NCBI GenBank assembly: GCA_024636595.1 | Contig: JAGXGT010000128.1 | Span: 1 to 8,673, forward strand | Direction: 5' to 3' | DNA length: 8,673 bases | Origin: Sphingomonadales bacterium | GTDB taxonomy: Bacteria > Pseudomonadota > Alphaproteobacteria > Sphingomonadales > Sphingomonadaceae | Part shown: in pieces, positions 1-6,785 of the stretch | How positions within the stretch are numbered: the stretch's first letter is position 1 | How the letters are laid out: every line of letters starts with the position of its first letter | Position numbers and translations under genes: made by a program | The notes under the pieces: model-generated | Databases searched by the model: none | The model's input: only the letters and a program-made list of their open reading frames with translations | Told to the model about the DNA's origin: nothing

Positions 1-294
1 CTCTTTCTTCAGCCGGACCTTCATCCGCAGAAACGGCATGGTGGAGGCTTCGGAGTATTTGACCTCGAGATCGGCGAATCGCGGCAGCGACCGCAGCCCG
101 GCAATCACCTGGTCAATCGCACCCGGCGCACCGGCGATGGTGCCATTGATTCCTTCGGGCGCCAGCAGGATCGTGCCCTTCAGGTCATGCGCTTCGCACA
201 AAGGCAGCACCTGCAGGCGCAGCGCGGCGGGATCGTCGACGACGGCAAAATGATAAAGCGCGGCGACTTTTACGGGAGTTACGGATTCGGTCAT
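1..294 (-). CDS. trhO: tRNA uridine(34) hydroxylase TrhO, N-terminal part (cut by window edge)
   Basis: The minus strand from an ATG at 294 reads 98 codons to the window edge without a stop, so the C-terminal part of the gene is missing here. The translation begins MTESVTPVKVAALYHF and contains the block KGTILLAPEGINGTIAG (about residues 38-54). That block is the hallmark of the N-terminal ferredoxin-like domain of the YceA/UPF0176 family. Members of this family, now called TrhO, use a C-terminal rhodanese domain to hydroxylate uridine 34 of some tRNAs to 5-hydroxyuridine. The rhodanese domain with its catalytic cysteine would lie outside the window. No Shine-Dalgarno is visible before the ATG. 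A TATATG -10-like box sits only 7 nt upstream, so the mRNA may be leaderless. The gene diverges from pdeM. Family assignment is firm; substrate details are family knowledge. Confidence 0.92.
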   Translation of the reverse strand, partial: MTESVTPVKVAALYHFAVVDDPAALRLQVLPLCEAHDLKGTILLAPEGINGTIAGAPGAIDQVIAGLRSLPRFADLEVKYSEASTMPFLRMKVRLKKE

Positions 295-375
295 GGCAGC
301 GCATATAGAGCTGTTGTAATGAAAATTCCAATAGAGCGGCTTGCATAGCGGGAATGTTCATCGCATAGCGCCGGG
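295..375. promoter_or_regulatory. Divergent promoter region between trhO and pdeM
   Basis: This 81-bp gap must hold the promoters of both flanking genes. For trhO (minus strand) I see TTGGAA (plus 326-331) and TATATG (plus 302-307) separated by 18 bp, which puts the transcription start at about 294-296, at the ATG itself. For pdeM (plus strand) TTGCAT (341-346) and CATAGC (364-369) are 17 bp apart, which puts the start at about 376, again at the ATG. The -10 of pdeM is a weak match. No BioR-type palindrome (TTATNNATAA) and no riboswitch-sized leader is present, so biotin control of the downstream genes is not evident here. Confidence 0.45.
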
Positions 376-1104
376 ATGGTTCCCCTTCTGTTCGCCCATC
401 ATCGCTTTGCTATCGTCGCTCCGGCGGCGCTCCACTGGCCGGCAAAAAACGCCCTACTAGTGGCGGATCTGCATCTTGAAAAAGCCAGCTTCTATGCACG
501 GCAGGGACAGATGCTACCGCCCTATGACAGCCAGGCAACGCTGCAAGAATTGGCCGATCTGGTCAGCGACACCGGTGCAACAACGGTTTTCTGCCTCGGC
601 GACAATTATCATGACGGCGGCGGCGAGGCGCGGCTGGAACCGGTGGCGGCCAAACAGCTCACCGCGATGACCGCCGATCTGGACTGGGTCTGGATCACCG
701 GCAATCATGACCGGGATGTCGCAGGTCTGTGGGGCGGATCGGTGGTCGACGAGTGGACCGGCGAGGGTCTGGCACTGCGGCATGAGGCGACCGCGGACAG
801 CCGGTTGCCGGAAATATCGGGCCATTATCATCCCAAGATTCGCATCGCTGTGCGCGGCCGCCATGTTTCGCGGCGCTGCTTCGTGCGCGGCCAGCATCAT
901 CTCATATTGCCCGCTTTCGGGTCTCTGACTGGCGGCATGGCAGCACAGGATCCGGTTATCGAGGCGTGCGTCGGCGGCCCGGCAGAGGCGATCATCGGGC
1001 TGAAGGACAAGCCGGTCCGCTTCCCGTTGCCGTTTGCCTACCGGACGATAGAAAAGATCGATGATCCGCAGCTGGCATTGCCTCTGGTCACCAGCGCCCA
1101 GTGA
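376..1104 (+). CDS. pdeM: Ligase-associated DNA damage response endonuclease PdeM (calcineurin-like metallophosphoesterase)
   Basis: This 242-residue protein has the metal-binding motifs of calcineurin-like phosphoesterases in order: DLHLEK (residues 31-36), GDNYHD (75-80), GNHD (109-112) and GHYHPK (149-154). The DLHLEK form and the overall length fit the PdeM group, annotated as ligase-associated DNA damage response endonuclease. That group is often encoded beside an Lhr-like DEXH helicase and an ATP-dependent DNA ligase. Here the partners are absent; instead the gene leads the biotin genes and its stop overlaps bioF by 4 nt (GTGA). Conserved sequence starts soon after the ATG, supporting this start, but no Shine-Dalgarno precedes it. 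Activity as a divalent-metal nuclease or phosphodiesterase is inferred from the family. No signal peptide is seen, so it is presumably cytosolic. Confidence 0.88.
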   Translation: MVPLLFAHHRFAIVAPAALHWPAKNALLVADLHLEKASFYARQGQMLPPYDSQATLQELADLVSDTGATTVFCLGDNYHDGGGEARLEPVAAKQLTAMTADLDWVWITGNHDRDVAGLWGGSVVDEWTGEGLALRHEATADSRLPEISGHYHPKIRIAVRGRHVSRRCFVRGQHHLILPAFGSLTGGMAAQDPVIEACVGGPAEAIIGLKDKPVRFPLPFAYRTIEKIDDPQLALPLVTSAQ

Positions 1105-2264
1105 CTGCTAACGGTCCGGCGATGGATCGATTCAAACCCTATCGCGACCAGCTCGGTGCGCTGGAAAAAGCGGGCCGCAAGCGCCAACTGACGGCCCCAG
1201 CAGGCAAGGATTTTTCCTCGAATGATTATCTCGGGCTGGCCCGCAGTCCGTTTCTGAAAGAAGCAGCGCAGACCGCCATCGCCAATGGCGTCGCGCATGG
1301 ATCGGGCGGTTCACGGCTGCTGGGCGGCAATCATCCGGAACATGAAGCGCTCGAAGAATTTGCCGCCGCCCATTATGGCGCGCAGGCCAGCCTGTTCTTC
1401 GGCTCCGGCTTTGCCGCCAACATGGCGATGTTCGCGACCCTGCCGCAGACCGGGGACCTGATATTATATGACGAACTGATCCACGCCAGCGTTCATGACG
1501 GCATGAAGCTGGGCCGCGCCGCATTTAGAGCCTTCCGCCACAACGATTGTAATGCTGTCGAAGCGGAGATTCAGAACTGGCGTGGGTCCGGTGGTACCGG
1601 CACTGTCTGGATCGCTGTGGAGAGCCTGTACAGCATGGATGGAGATCGGGCGCCGCTGGCCGGACTCGCGCAAATTGCCGATGCGCATGACGCGATGCTG
1701 ATCATCGACGAAGCCCACGCCGTGGGCGTTTTCGGCGAAAGTGGGATCGGTCTTGCTGGCGCGCTGGGCAAACGGGACAATGTCCTGATATTGCGCACCT
1801 GTGGCAAGGCGCTGGGCGGTGAAGGCGGGTTGCTGACCATGCCGATGATATTGCGCGAGTTCTTCATCAACCGCGCCCGGCCCTTCATCTTTTCCACCGC
1901 GCCGAGCCCGCTGACCGCCCACCTCGCCCATCAGGCGATTGTCCATATCGCAGAGACGCCCTCGCTACAGGCCGGTCTGGCAGAGCATAGCGCGCTGGCC
2001 CGCCGCTGTTTTGCCGGTCTGAGTCTGAGCCACGGACAGGATAGCCAGATATTTCCGATCATCCTTGGCGACGACCGCGTCGCCGTGACCGTGGCGACTC
2101 TATTGCAGGGTCAGGGATTTGACGTCCGCGCCATTCGCCCGCCGACCGTGCCGGCCGGAACCGCTCGCTTGCGCATTTCGCTGACATTGAATGTGACGGC
2201 GGACGATATTTGCGAGCTGTCGACCGCTTTGGGCGAAGCACTGGCGATGGCCGAGGCAGCGTGA
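1101..2264 (+). CDS. bioF: 8-amino-7-oxononanoate synthase BioF
   Basis: BioF is the PLP enzyme that condenses a pimeloyl thioester with L-alanine to 8-amino-7-oxononanoate, releasing CO2, early in biotin synthesis. The 387-residue protein shows the fold-type I alpha-oxoamine synthase signature: SNDYLGL (40-46), GSGGSRLLGG (67-76), a cofactor-stacking His in HAS (H128), DEAHAVGVFG (203-212) with the Asp and His that hold PLP, and the Schiff-base lysine K236 in TCGKALGG. The C-terminal stretch IRPPTVPAGTARLRIS (345-360) is typical of BioF rather than of serine palmitoyltransferase or ALA synthase. I chose GTG at 1101 because it forms a GTGA overlap with the pdeM stop. An in-frame ATG at 1122 (residue 8, MDRF) is an alternative that would remove seven unconserved residues. 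Neither has a good ribosome-binding site. Confidence 0.95.
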   Translation: MTANGPAMDRFKPYRDQLGALEKAGRKRQLTAPAGKDFSSNDYLGLARSPFLKEAAQTAIANGVAHGSGGSRLLGGNHPEHEALEEFAAAHYGAQASLFFGSGFAANMAMFATLPQTGDLILYDELIHASVHDGMKLGRAAFRAFRHNDCNAVEAEIQNWRGSGGTGTVWIAVESLYSMDGDRAPLAGLAQIADAHDAMLIIDEAHAVGVFGESGIGLAGALGKRDNVLILRTCGKALGGEGGLLTMPMILREFFINRARPFIFSTAPSPLTAHLAHQAIVHIAETPSLQAGLAEHSALARRCFAGLSLSHGQDSQIFPIILGDDRVAVTVATLLQGQGFDVRAIRPPTVPAGTARLRISLTLNVTADDICELSTALGEALAMAEAA

Positions 2265-2890
2265 GCGGGAAATTTGTCATCACCGGTACGGATACCGATA
2301 TCGGCAAGACGGTTTTTGCGACGGCGCTGACAGCCGCCTTGGGCGGCAGCTACTGGAAACCGGTTCAGGCGGGACTGGCCGATGGCACCGATAGCGAGAT
2401 GGTGGCGCGGATCGGCGGAGTCGATCCGGCAAAGATGTTGCCCGAACGTTACCGGCTGAAGATTCCCGCCTCGCCGCATTATTCAGCTGCGCAGGAAGGC
2501 ATTGCCATTGGTCTTGACGATCTGGTCGTCCCGCAGGTTGACGGACCGCTGATCATCGAGGGGGCGGGCGGTGCGCTGGTCCCGATCAATCCGGAATTGC
2601 TATTTGCCGATCTGTTCGCGCACTGGGCGCTGCCGGTGATCATCGTCGCATCGACCCGGCTGGGAACCATCAACCACAGCTTGCTGACGATTGAGGCTTT
2701 GCGCAGCCGCGGCGCGCCGATTCACGGCATTGCCTTTACCGGGCCGGAAGTGAGCGACAGCGAGCATATCATCTGTGAAATTGGCAGGGTGCGGAGGCTC
2801 GGCCGATTGCCGATGATTGACAAGCTATCGCCAAAGTCCCTGAAGGCGGCCTTTGACGGGAATTTCTCGATCGCGGACTTCGCATCATGA
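2261..2890 (+). CDS. bioD: Dethiobiotin synthetase BioD
   Basis: BioD is an ATP-dependent carboxylase that closes the ureido ring of 7,8-diaminononanoate with CO2 to give dethiobiotin. The 209-residue product, near the usual family length, has the P-loop GTDTDIGKT (residues 9-17) two residues after the N-terminal beta-strand. It also has the catalytic-lysine block WKPVQAG (32-38), the second nucleotide motif EGAGGALVPI (100-109) and ASTRLGTINH (130-139). The reading frame is open further upstream to an ATG at 2210, but that would add 17 residues overlapping bioF. GTG at 2261 places the P-loop at the normal distance from the N-terminus, overlaps the bioF stop as GTGA, and has GAGG 4 nt upstream. 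The 3' end overlaps bioA by 4 nt (ATGA), so translation is probably coupled along the operon. Confidence 0.95.
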   Translation: MSGKFVITGTDTDIGKTVFATALTAALGGSYWKPVQAGLADGTDSEMVARIGGVDPAKMLPERYRLKIPASPHYSAAQEGIAIGLDDLVVPQVDGPLIIEGAGGALVPINPELLFADLFAHWALPVIIVASTRLGTINHSLLTIEALRSRGAPIHGIAFTGPEVSDSEHIICEIGRVRRLGRLPMIDKLSPKSLKAAFDGNFSIADFAS

Positions 2891-4152
2891 GTCTCAATAT
2901 CTGGCACCCATTCACACAGCACGGTCTGCGCGAACCAATTCCCGAGATCGCGCGAGCCGAGGGTGCTGCGCTCTATAAAGCGGACGGCACCAAGATCATC
3001 GATGCGATTTCAAGCTGGTGGGTGCAGACTCACGGCCATTGCCATCCCCGGATCGTGAAAGCGATTCAGGATCAAAGCGCCAAGCTGGACCAGATGATCT
3101 TCGCCGGCTGGACGCACGCACCGGCCCGCGAACTGGCCCAGGGACTCGCGGATTTTCTGCCAAAATCGCTCGACCATATTTTCTTCTCTGACAGCGGTTC
3201 GACTGCCGTCGAAGTCGCGCTCAAAATGGCGCTGGGCTATTGGCACAATCGCGGGGACGCGCGCCATAAAATCCTGGTGATGGAGCACAGCTATCATGGC
3301 GATACGATCGGCGCGATGTCGGTCGGCGAGCGCGGCGTATTCAATCAGGCGTACGCGCCACTACTATTCGATGTCGGCACGATCGCCTTTCCAGGAGCTG
3401 GAGCAGAACAGGCCACGCTCGATCAGCTAAAGGCCTTTTGCAAGGATAGCGACAATTTGCCAGGGGCCCTGATCGTCGAACCGCTGATTCTCGGTGCCGG
3501 CGGGATGAAAATCTACAGTGCAGCGATATTGGCGGAAATGGCGGCAATCTGTCGCGCGCATGATGTGCTGTTCATTGCCGACGAAGTGATGACGGGATGG
3601 GGGCGCACCGGGACCGTCTTTGCCTGCGAACAGGCGGGGGTCAAACCCGACATATTGTGCATGGCAAAGGGTCTGACTGGCGGAGTGATTCCGCTGGCCG
3701 TCACCGCTGCCAGCGATGCCATATATCAAGCACATTTTTCCGATGACCGCGCGCAGATGTTTTTCCATTCCAGCAGCTTTACCGCCAATCCGATTGCCTG
3801 CGCCGCGGCTAATGCCAATCTTGCTATATGGCGTGATGAACCGGTGCGGGAGCGGATAGACGGTATCATCGCATCCCATCGCGCCTTTTCAGAGCGGCTG
3901 CAGCGCAAATCGAATATCAGCGGGTTGCGGCAATGCGGCACGATATTGGCCTTGGAAATAGACGACGGTGCCGGTAACTATATGTCTGATCTGGGCCCAA
4001 TGCTGCTTGGTTTCTTCCGCAATCGCAATATATTGCTGCGACCACTGGGCAATACGATCTATATAATGCCGCCTTACTGCATTAGCGCAGAGGAACTTGA
4101 ATGCATCTATACCGTTATTGAAGAGGCAATCGACCATTTTGGAAAACCCTGA
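2887..4152 (+). CDS. bioA: Adenosylmethionine-8-amino-7-oxononanoate aminotransferase BioA
   Basis: BioA is a class III PLP aminotransferase that converts 8-amino-7-oxononanoate to 7,8-diaminononanoate, classically with S-adenosylmethionine as amino donor. The 421-residue protein opens with WHPFTQ (6-11) and SSWWV (42-46), both characteristic of BioA. It continues with SDSGSTAVEVALKMA (101-115), HSYHGDT (134-140), DEVMTGWGRTG (232-242) and the Schiff-base lysine K261 in MAKGLTGG. The PLP-phosphate region reads HSSSFTANP (294-302), where the Escherichia coli enzyme has HGPTFMGNP, so a Ser takes the place of the usual Thr. It starts inside the bioD stop codon (ATGA), completing the set of coupled bio genes. 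No terminator is seen after it, so readthrough into the antiporter is possible. Confidence 0.95.
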   Translation: MSLNIWHPFTQHGLREPIPEIARAEGAALYKADGTKIIDAISSWWVQTHGHCHPRIVKAIQDQSAKLDQMIFAGWTHAPARELAQGLADFLPKSLDHIFFSDSGSTAVEVALKMALGYWHNRGDARHKILVMEHSYHGDTIGAMSVGERGVFNQAYAPLLFDVGTIAFPGAGAEQATLDQLKAFCKDSDNLPGALIVEPLILGAGGMKIYSAAILAEMAAICRAHDVLFIADEVMTGWGRTGTVFACEQAGVKPDILCMAKGLTGGVIPLAVTAASDAIYQAHFSDDRAQMFFHSSSFTANPIACAAANANLAIWRDEPVRERIDGIIASHRAFSERLQRKSNISGLRQCGTILALEIDDGAGNYMSDLGPMLLGFFRNRNILLRPLGNTIYIMPPYCISAEELECIYTVIEEAIDHFGKP

Positions 4153-4209
4153 ACCCCAGGCTGCGGAATGTTTTTTGCATAAGGCCGAAAAACCCGCCAA
4201 GGATAACTC

Positions 4210-6060
4210 ATGGAAATTGTAGATTCGTTGATGGTCAAAATTGCGCTGATCGGCCTGCTAGGTATCGGCGCTCAATGGATTGCATGGCGGACCGGTCGTC
4301 CCGCTATCGCCCTCATGCTGATTGTCGGCATTATCGCCGGTCCGATATTGGGCGTCATCGATCCCGCGCGGGACTTTGGCGCGTTGCAGGAACCGATCAT
4401 CAAGCTGGCGGTTGCGGTTATTCTGTTTGAAGGCGGACTCAGCCTCAACTTCCGTGAACTGCGGCAAGCGGGCGGCGCGGTGACCGCTATGGTGTTTGTT
4501 GCCGGTCCGATTGCCTGGGGCCTGGGCACTGCTGCAGCCCATTATGGTGCCGGCCTCTCCTGGGAAATCTCCGCCCTTCTCGGCGGTATCATGATCGTTA
4601 CCGGGCCGACTGTGATCGGCCCGATGCTGCGTACGTTGCGCGTTCCGTCGCGGGTCCGCAATATCCTGAAATGGGAAGGGATCGTCAACGATCCGATTGG
4701 CGCGCTGCTCGCTGTCGGCATCTATGCCTATATCACCTACGAAGGCGCCAATGCCAATATCGCCGTGATCAGCATGGATGTCCTGGCCGCCAGCTTCATC
4801 GCCGGATTGATCGGCGCCGGGCTGGGCTTTGCCGTCACCTGGCTGTTTCCCAGAGGATTGGTGCCGGAATATCTCAAGGCCCCGTTTCTGCTGGTCACGG
4901 TAATCGCCGGCTTTGTTATCGCCGATCTTATCAAACATGAAACCGGATTGATCACGGTGACGGTCATGGGCATCGTCATGGGCAACCGGCAAATCTATTC
5001 GAGCCAGGCCCTGTACCGGTTCAAGGAAGATCTCGCGGTGCTCTTGATTTCCGGCGTCTTCATCATTCTTTCCGCGACGCTCGACTGGGAAACGGTGCAG
5101 CAGTTCCGGCCGCAATTTGTCATTTTCCTGATCCTACTGCTGTTTGTCGTGCGGCCGGTTTCCGTGCTGATCGCCCTGCTATTCAGTTCGGTGCCGTGGC
5201 GCGAGCGACTGTTTATCGCCTGGATCGCACCGCGCGGTATTGTTGCGGTCGCGATCACCGGCCTGTTTGCCATCCGGCTTGTGGACTACGGCATGCCCGG
5301 AGCGGAAGCACTTGTGCCGCTCAGCTTTGCTGTCGTCATCGCGACAATATTTGCGCATGGCTTTTCCGCGTCATGGGTCGCCGAGCGGCTGGGGATTTCG
5401 GAAGGCAAGGGCGAAGGCGTCTTGATCGCGGGGGCCAATCGGTGGTCGATTGCGCTGGGCAAAATGCTGAAGTCTCTCGATATCGATGTCCTGATCACCG
5501 ACAATAGCAAATTCGCGCTGCGCCGCGCGCGCAGCGAGGGCCTCAACATTCGTCACGGCGATGTGCTCGAAGAAGCGCACGACGACAATATCGACATGGG
5601 CGAATATCAGCATTTGATCGCCGCGACTGACAATGACAGTCAGAATCAGTTGATCACCGCCGATCTCGGCCCGGAAATGGGCTATGAGCAGATCAGCCGG
5701 CTGGCCAATGACGGAACCAGCAAAAGCCGGGTCGGCCACGGTCGGCTATTATTCGAATCCGGTGCCGATTTTGGCACGTTGCTCGATCGTGATCTGGCGG
5801 GCTGGCGATTCAGCAAAACCAATATTACCGAGAAATTCACCGCCGAAGATTATAGGAAGAATCTGGACGAAGGCGAGGAACCGCTCGCCGTGTTCAAGCC
5901 GGACCGGCGGCTGTTATTCTTTGCCACCGATTCCCGCCCGGTGATTGAGGATGGCGATGTCGTTATCAGCTATGTCGACGCCGATACACCGGAAGAACGC
6001 AAAGCCGATCGGGCAGCCAAAGACAGTGAAAAAAACAGTGAAAAGGACGGCGAGAGCTGA
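4210..6060 (+). CDS. CPA1-family Na+(K+)/H+ antiporter with C-terminal TrkA/RCK-like domain
   Basis: This 616-residue protein has about 12 hydrophobic membrane segments over residues 5-390, followed by a roughly 225-residue cytosolic part. Antiporter motifs are FEGGL (73-77), TGPTVIGPMLR (131-141), EGIVNDPIGA (156-165) with the ion-binding Asn160-Asp161 pair typical of electroneutral CPA1 exchangers, and PRG (341-343). The soluble part begins with a Rossmann-like strand and turn, VLIAGANRWSIALG (404-417), with D431 at the end of the next strand, and ends near GDVVISYVD (582-590), as in TrkA_N/TrkA_C domains. The glycine motif is degraded (N410 and S413 where glycines are usual). The last 20 residues are highly charged (KDSEKNSEKDGES). 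AAGGA at 4199-4203, 6 nt before the ATG, supports the start. It probably exports Na+ or K+ in exchange for protons; the ion is not determinable. Confidence 0.9.
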   Translation: MEIVDSLMVKIALIGLLGIGAQWIAWRTGRPAIALMLIVGIIAGPILGVIDPARDFGALQEPIIKLAVAVILFEGGLSLNFRELRQAGGAVTAMVFVAGPIAWGLGTAAAHYGAGLSWEISALLGGIMIVTGPTVIGPMLRTLRVPSRVRNILKWEGIVNDPIGALLAVGIYAYITYEGANANIAVISMDVLAASFIAGLIGAGLGFAVTWLFPRGLVPEYLKAPFLLVTVIAGFVIADLIKHETGLITVTVMGIVMGNRQIYSSQALYRFKEDLAVLLISGVFIILSATLDWETVQQFRPQFVIFLILLLFVVRPVSVLIALLFSSVPWRERLFIAWIAPRGIVAVAITGLFAIRLVDYGMPGAEALVPLSFAVVIATIFAHGFSASWVAERLGISEGKGEGVLIAGANRWSIALGKMLKSLDIDVLITDNSKFALRRARSEGLNIRHGDVLEEAHDDNIDMGEYQHLIAATDNDSQNQLITADLGPEMGYEQISRLANDGTSKSRVGHGRLLFESGADFGTLLDRDLAGWRFSKTNITEKFTAEDYRKNLDEGEEPLAVFKPDRRLLFFATDSRPVIEDGDVVISYVDADTPEERKADRAAKDSEKNSEKDGES

Positions 6061-6067
6061 GGCCGTC
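6029..6067 (-). terminator. Candidate intrinsic terminator for yggS
   Basis: On the minus strand, just past the yggS stop, the arms GACGGC (plus 6062-6067) and GCCGTC (plus 6046-6051) form a 6-bp GC-rich stem with a 10-nt loop. They are followed by CTTTT, CACTG and then seven T (plus 6034-6040 are the matching A run). The hairpin and T-rich tail lie within the last codons of the convergent antiporter gene. The stem is short and the T tract is interrupted, so strength is uncertain. In the plus direction there is no U tract, so it should not end the antiporter transcript. Confidence 0.5.
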
Positions 6068-6069
6068 GG

Positions 6070-6750
6070 CTAGATGACGCGCGGCCCGAAGAGCGCCGTG
6101 CCAACCCGGATATGGGTGGCACCCAGCTTGATCGCGGTTTCAAAATCTCCCGACATGCCCATGCTGATTTGCGTCAGTTCGTTATCGCCGGCGAGCTTGG
6201 CGAGCAGCGCGAAATAGGGAGCCGGATTGGTGCCTTCCGGGGGAACCGCCATCAGGCCGATGATCGCTATGCCAGATTCTCGTGCTTGTTCGAGCAGCTG
6301 CGGCACCGCCGCGATATCACAGCCGCCTTTTTGCGACTCTTCACCGATATTGACCTGCAGAAAACAGGGAATGTTGCGGTTCTGTCGGTCCATTTCCCTG
6401 GCAAGCGCCTTGATCAGCGAAGGCCGGTCGAGCGAATGAATGCAATCGAACAGCGCCGCCGCTTCTGCAGCCTTGTTCGATTGCAACTGGCCGATCATAT
6501 GCAGTTCCACCTCCGGATAGTCGGCCTGCAAGGCGGGCCATTTTTCCGCCGCCTCCTGCACCCGGTTTTCACCGAACACGCGATGGCCAGTCTCTAACAG
6601 CGGCAGAATTTCATCGCTATTGCGGGTTTTGGACACTGCGATAAACGTGACGTCGGAGGCCTTGCGATCCGCTATCTTCGCGGCCTTTTCTATCTTGCCC
6701 AATATCTCTTTGCGTGCCGGGTGTGCCAAGTTTGAATCTTCCTCTGTCAT
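6070..6750 (-). CDS. yggS: YggS/PLPBP family pyridoxal phosphate homeostasis protein
   Basis: The 226-residue protein matches the YggS (PROSC/PLPBP) family along its length: AVSKT with the PLP-binding lysine K41, FGENRVQE (59-66), HMIGQLQSNK (84-93), QVNIGEESQKGG (132-143), GLMAVPP (165-171), SMGMSGDFETAI (196-207) and RVGTALFG (215-222). These are single-domain TIM-barrel proteins that bind PLP without known enzymatic activity and buffer free PLP and amino-acid metabolism. The length is normal. The start at 6750 has the purine-rich stretch GAAAGAGA directly before the ATG, a weak and rather close ribosome-binding site. It converges with the antiporter with only 9 bp between stops, and diverges from the ThiE-like gene 35 bp away, probably sharing a control region with it. 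Confidence 0.95.
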   Translation of the reverse strand: MTEEDSNLAHPARKEILGKIEKAAKIADRKASDVTFIAVSKTRNSDEILPLLETGHRVFGENRVQEAAEKWPALQADYPEVELHMIGQLQSNKAAEAAALFDCIHSLDRPSLIKALAREMDRQNRNIPCFLQVNIGEESQKGGCDIAAVPQLLEQARESGIAIIGLMAVPPEGTNPAPYFALLAKLAGDNELTQISMGMSGDFETAIKLGATHIRVGTALFGPRVI

Positions 6751-6785
6751 TCTCTTTCGCCAAGCTTGCGTCTATAGGCGTGCTT
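6751..6785. promoter_or_regulatory. Short divergent promoter region with a two-way -10 box (CTATAG)
   Basis: Only 35 bp separate the yggS and thiE-like starts. The self-complementary CTATAG at 6772-6777 supplies a -10-like hexamer in both directions: TATAGG (6773-6778) for the plus-strand gene and TATAGA (plus 6771-6776) for yggS. Clear -35 hexamers are not visible in either direction. The plus-strand -10 is 7 nt from the ATG at 6786, which would give a leaderless or nearly leaderless mRNA. For yggS the leader would be about 14 nt. Confidence 0.4.

Noticed and set aside
295..375. Biotin-linked control site (BioR palindrome, BirA operator or riboswitch) before the operon
   Set aside because: I found no TTATNNATAA-like palindrome and the gap is too short for a known structured leader.
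2210..2260. Upstream ATG extension of bioD
   Set aside because: It would add 17 residues inside bioF before the P-loop strand. GTG at 2261 gives the normal BioD N-terminus and the same overlap pattern as the neighbouring junctions.
3427..3879. 150-codon minus-strand frame inside bioA
   Set aside because: It lies entirely opposite conserved BioA motifs and has no recognisable sequence or ribosome-binding site.
4258..5115. 285-codon open frame on the minus strand opposite the antiporter
   Set aside because: Its product is dominated by His, Asp, Arg, Gln and Gly with no domain pattern, as expected for the antisense of a GC-rich membrane-protein gene. The plus-strand frame has clear transporter motifs.
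6112..6597. 161-codon plus-strand frame opposite yggS
   Set aside because: Antisense of a clearly conserved YggS gene, with no motif of its own.
1101..6750. Idea that the bio genes and yggS form a PLP-related island
   Set aside because: They are separated by an antiporter gene and are in opposite orientation with separate control. Shared use of PLP is too common to be meaningful.
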